A DNA stretch of 64,000 nucleotides from Atherix ibis (taxonomy: Eukaryota; Arthropoda; Insecta; Diptera; Athericidae), in contig OY282606.1 of assembly GCA_958298945.1 (NCBI GenBank), positions 27,749,740-27,813,739 on the forward strand. The letters are read 5' to 3'. Of this stretch, positions 59,819-64,000 are shown one piece after another. The notes under the pieces were generated by a model, which was not told the origin of the DNA, did not search any database, and worked only from the letters and a program-made list of their open reading frames with translations. Position 1 is the stretch's first letter; each line of letters opens with the position of its first letter. The translations under genes were made by a program, and so were the position numbers.

Positions 59819-62813
59819 CTTTTCGTAAAAAAAAAAGAATAACCTTTTTAAAAAATTATGTTTTCGATAATCTCCGGTTTTTTTTTTGTACAGAATATAT
59901 ATTGTACTTAATGATTATTTAAACATTTTATTATATAAACATTTACTTATAAAAAAAAATTAAATTTTTTTACGTATTCAATAAAAATGACTTTATAATT
60001 TTTTGATCTTTTCACCTTTTGCAATTTTCTTGTTTAATTTTTTTTCCAATTCTCATAAAACCTTTTTATTTTTTTTTCAAAGTTTTTTTTCCCTTAACAT
60101 ATATATTGAAATAAAAACTGTGATTCATTTTGTATAGTATAATAATAGTAATAATAATAATAATGAAAATAAAAAAGAAGATATTTTATTGATTGACGTT
60201 TCGGTGCTTTGTTACCGAAGCAGATACTCGTACATTGGATGGCAGACTCCTCCCTCACTATCTAAAAAAAATGTACTCATACGCACAGAGCTATTCTGAT
60301 TGAATCAAATCAATCTATCACTTTAACAATGCCTAGCCGGGATAAGACCTTGCCACCGTACAAAGACCCAATTTTCTTGGCTGATCTCTATGCAAAATCA
60401 TATCAAATAAATATTAATATAAAACAAAAAATAAAACTAAATAAAACACACCTGATGATCGTGAATATTTCTTCTTCCCCATTGAGATGATATGAGTGAA
60501 TGAATGCCAGTACAAAGTATCCTGTTTATTATAGAACCACCATGGATAAGGTGAGATGGTAAAAATAATGTTCCTACATGCCTAGTTAAGCTAACAACTC
60601 AGTAATAAGACTTAAATTCGAATGGTGGGAGTCATTCTTACAATTCAAAAATGAAAAGCTTTTCTACTTAAATTAAAAGTTAAACGATTTTTTTGGAATA
60701 TTTTTACTATTTTTTTTTTTTTGTGAATTATTCTCTCACTAAAAAGCTTTTTATTTGTTTTGGCCCAATTGGTGAGAATTTCGAAGGTAGACAAGAAATG
60801 CCACAATCTACTCATAGTATGCCAATCCATTCTTGTATCGAATTTGGGGAACAGGTGAGAGCAGCTAGCTAGCCAGCCAGTCAGCGTAACACCACACACA
60901 GTAAGACCACAACAACAGCAGCAGCACAAATCAGCACAAATATCAGACGACGCCATTTTCATTTTGATTTCGTTTTAATTGTTTTGAAATTTTTACGAGG
61001 CACATTTTTATACCCCCACAACGAACAAAAATTGGTGGCATCCCCATTTGGCGTTGATTTGGAGCTTTGCGTATTTCAATTCAATTTATTTTAATAAATT
61101 TTTTTTGGACTGAAACTGTTGCCTGGTTGGTTGGTGTATTAATCAGCAGTTGTCGGCTCCACTACAAAGCCCTCCAGTTGATGATGTTAACCTTTTTCGA
61201 TTAGAAGATGTGCGCTGTTTGGTTACGATCAGTAAATTTTCAAGGACTTCCAGTGGAAATTTTTTAGGAATTCGAATTTTTCTACTTAAATAGTTATGAT
61301 CTTTTATTATTTCAGGTTCTATATGTTCTGTTGTTCGAATATATGGTTCTATAGGAATAAAAAGGAATCTCATTCCGGATACAAATGTGTCCATTGCGTC
61401 AGAATACTCAGGTGTGTGTATGCTATCCGAAAAGTTGATCGCCAGTGATCGCGTGTACGTGACTACGATTTTTAACTTACGCAACATTTTTAAATCACTA
61501 TGGAATGACTTTTGGTTAAAAGACAATTACTCAATATGGAACCCATAAAATTCCAACAAAAAAATAATGTTTCAGTGCTTAAGTACCTGTGGTTTTGTAC
61601 CTGTCGTCACTTAAACAAGATGAGCCTTACTTGCGTATCTACAATAGAATAGAATAATGTTCGGATTTTTTTTTTTTGATGGAAATTCACTCTAATTCTA
61701 ATGACAAAAGTCTCCCCTATAATAATTTTTTATTGGTTTTTTGTTTTTTTTTTTATCATCTTCATACCTGTAAGTAGAAATTTTTCACATAAAAGTCTAT
61801 TAGGCATTTTTTAAAAAGCTTTGAAAATTGTCAAAACACTACACCAGAGCCAATGACCTGCCAAAAATAAAAAAAATTCCAGGCTAACGCATACCTAAAA
61901 TTGGGATTTGCAAATACTTATCATTTAAGTTAAGCGTGGGCTACTATCGTTTATATATTGTATATAGTGTATATTTTTTTTCTCGATTCATTTATTTACA
62001 TATTTACTTTTTATATAGTCGTTCCTTACTTACCATATATATTTGCTTAGCTGTTGATTTATTTATTTGACTATTTTCTAGTCATATTTTCTCATCGAAC
62101 TAATCTTCCTTTTATGTGTACATAAGTACGCATTCATCGTAAATAGATACGATTTGTCAAAAACGCATAGAGGTAGATTCGTACGTACACTAGATGAGGT
62201 GTGTGGGAGTTCTCTTCCGGCCCCACCTTTTTGGCGATCTACCTGAATTCTAGCAGGAATCGCTAATAATACTTGTGCAGAGTGTCTTAGCCACAAAATC
62301 GTTGACCCTGAGAGCAAATAAAATCGAAAAAATAATCACCTTCGAGACGAAAATATTTTACTGACTCCATTCATCCCCATTATTATAAATCCTATTTTCA
62401 ATAGAAGCAATTCGATGTTAAGCTAATTTCCATGATTGTACAGACATATTGTACTATGATTATACAAAAGGCTAGAAGGCCAGATATTTGGCACGGTCCA
62501 ATCTGATCGTTGCCGAAAAATGCCTAACTTCCATCCCCCCCTTTGCGCCAAACAAATAGAAGAATCCTATTCAGATTTATTTGAAAGAGCAAACAAACAA
62601 ATGACCAAAACCAAAGATATTTTTCTTCAATTTTTGTTATCTTTTCTATTTCGAGTTTATTATTATTATTGGTTTCTTGTAATTTTTCTTTTTGCCATGT
62701 GATTCAGTTTATTTTAACATAAACAAATAATATAATAAAAAGCATATTTAATTTCTTTGATTCAATCAATACGCAATAGAAAGAGTCCTTTTTGTAGTAA
62801 AACATATCTCATC
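59819..62813. other. AT-rich DNA, no gene supported
   Basis: Includes a minus-strand frame of 127 codons (61526-61143) and one of 105 codons (60962-60645, with a Cys run from a CAG-type repeat). Neither has a recognised domain or convincing splice signals. The block 60840-61000 is richer in GC and could be regulatory. Confidence 0.4.
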
Positions 62814-63555
62814 GGTTTGTCCATTTCGCTGTTCGAAAAGTACAGTACTGTCATTTACCACCTATCCAAGATTAATATCATCCAAGATTGGATTTTGTTT
62901 AGTTTACAGTTTGCCATATAATATAATTAAAGTCTGCTGACCACGAAATGCGCAAAAGACACACCGATTGGGTACTGAAACTACTGAAATTTTGGGTACT
63001 GGTTTCTCAAAAATATCTCCAGCGATGAGACTCATTTTTTGCTCGGTGCGTGCATACGTCAATAAGAACTCTAAAAATCCACAAGTGATAGTGGAAAAAT
63101 CATTGCATCCGCTAAAAGTAGTGCATTTTTTATCTTAAGGTGTCATTGGTCTGTATTTTCGTAAAATTAAAAAAGGAAAAACCACAAGTCACACAATACA
63201 ATAAATTTTGGTTTTTTTTTGCACGAAAAGTAACCAGGATGCTTACTTGCGAGATTTCGTAATAACTAAAAAATAATTTTATTGGATGCCGCCATTAAAC
63301 TTTAAATTAGAGGGTTACTAAAAAAAATTTTGCTAAAGAGCATTTACTCAAACTAAAGAACATTTAGTTTGAGTAAATGTCCGCAAAAAGAAATGAAAAG
63401 ATAAGAAGTCTCATGATGGCCATTTTAATAAGTTTACAATTTTTCTACTCAATGGCATAAAAAAATGTTAAAAATTTTATTAAAAATATGATCAAAATTT
63501 AAACTGTGAATATTTTCTATTCAAATTTACATTCCCAAACCACACATTGGATAAC
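62814..63555 (+). mobile_element. M1 MITE-like element, copy 12
   Basis: The A-end is GGTTTGTCCATTTCGCTG, then TTCGAAAAGTACAG and TACTGTCATTTACCAC. The body has one copy of the segment that forms the 146-bp array elsewhere (GATGAGACTCATTTTTTGC, CTCTAAAAATCCACAAGTGA, GTAGTGCATTTT), then CCACAAGTCACACAATAC. The B-end reversed is GTTATCCAATGTGTGG. About 742 bp and uninterrupted: the best reference copy for the family. Confidence 0.78.
63341..63379. repeat. Perfect 17-bp hairpin
   Basis: Arms CATTTACTCAAACTAAA (63341-63357) and TTTAGTTTGAGTAAATG (63363-63379) around a 5-base loop. Located inside M1 copy 12 and not noticed in other copies. Confidence 0.9.
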
Positions 63556-64000
63556 TCTTTACTTTTGTTCAGAAATAAACATTAAACTCCCAAGCACAAT
63601 AGTTAATTTATATTGTTTGTTAGAAAATACTAATTTCAAAATGAACTGCCATTAATAAGTAGACCATTTAAGGATCATCATAAAAATTAACATACGCTTT
63701 GCTTTTACTCTGTACACTTCCACGAACTTTGTGCGTAAGCAACAATTTTTCATGATCATTTTCAGTATTATTTAATAATCTGCTAACAAAAGCAGTCAGA
63801 TCAGTATCAGTTACGCCCACATTGAAAAGGACTTTCCTTTTATTTTTTTTACAATCACAAATTTGTAAAAAAAAAAAAAAAATTCAGCAAGGAATTCCTG
63901 CTCATGCGGCTGAGGCGTTATATAACCTAACAAATACATTATTCGATTTACCTGTAGATATTTTGGCGCCAAAATGCACCAATTCCGCGATCTAATCTTG
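63556..64000. other. AT-rich DNA, no gene
   Basis: Nothing supported except an A run at about 63867-63881. Confidence 0.55.

Noticed and set aside
60645..60962. Cys-cluster protein on the minus strand
   Set aside because: The six-Cys run comes from a CAG-type repeat, and the rest is A/T-driven sequence.
61143..61526. 127-codon minus-strand frame
   Set aside because: Longest non-transposon frame here, but no recognised domain and no splice or homology support; kept only as a note in the stretch description.
1..64000. tRNA, rRNA or other structural RNA genes
   Set aside because: No cloverleaf with A and B box signals and no conserved rRNA blocks were seen on either strand.

Overview
The window is AT-rich eukaryotic nuclear DNA with long A/T homopolymers, microsatellites and many transposon relics. 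The transposon content (several mariner/Tc1 lineages, R1-, RTE- and probably Jockey-type non-LTR fragments) and the CAA/CAG/TTTG-rich texture suggest an insect, most likely a fly, but no single-copy gene fixes the taxon. Nothing here looks bacterial, organellar or viral. No complete host gene is visible. One 84-bp segment at 42324-42407 has everything expected of an internal coding exon, and a GC-richer block at about 8.56-8.91 kb ending in a splice-donor-like sequence could be a promoter plus first exon. The simplest reading is that most of the window is intron or intergenic DNA of one or more large genes.

The dominant layer is a dispersed family of short DNA elements, here called M1. It has about 12 copies, usually 550-900 bp without insertions. 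Both ends read roughly GGGTTATCCAATTTGTGG followed by TTCGGAAAGTA, and no transposase is visible inside. Copies start near 532, 5702, 13928, 16418, 20114, 22206, 39145, 43763, 47693, 53463, 57700 and 62814, in both orientations.

A second layer is mariner elements. Six with clear ends sit inside M1 copies or at the edge of one. They are a nearly intact irritans-type (Himar-like) element at 23470-24761; two copies of a second DD34D mariner (40862-42018 and 58409-59749), broken in different ways; and three short long-TIR derivatives (22404-23181, 39792-40658, 54016-54804). The three derivatives share one unusual junction: the transposase reading frame runs into an inverted copy of its own 5' end. 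Older, badly decayed mariners lie at 28998-30614 and 34600-35090, and a Tc1-like scrap lies at about 21.78-22.03 kb.

A third layer is tandem repetition. There is a 146-bp array grown from the interior of an M1 copy (43906-44476), an array of about 135 bp (45600-46690), a minisatellite of about 39 bp interrupted by a 145-bp repeat (50290-51365), and an acidic-codon minisatellite (33640-34260). The region 37.1-38.35 kb is another nested unit: inverted termini with an RTE relic inside and a 63-nt hairpin followed by T6. Remaining stretches are AT-rich DNA in which no feature could be supported; each is noted.
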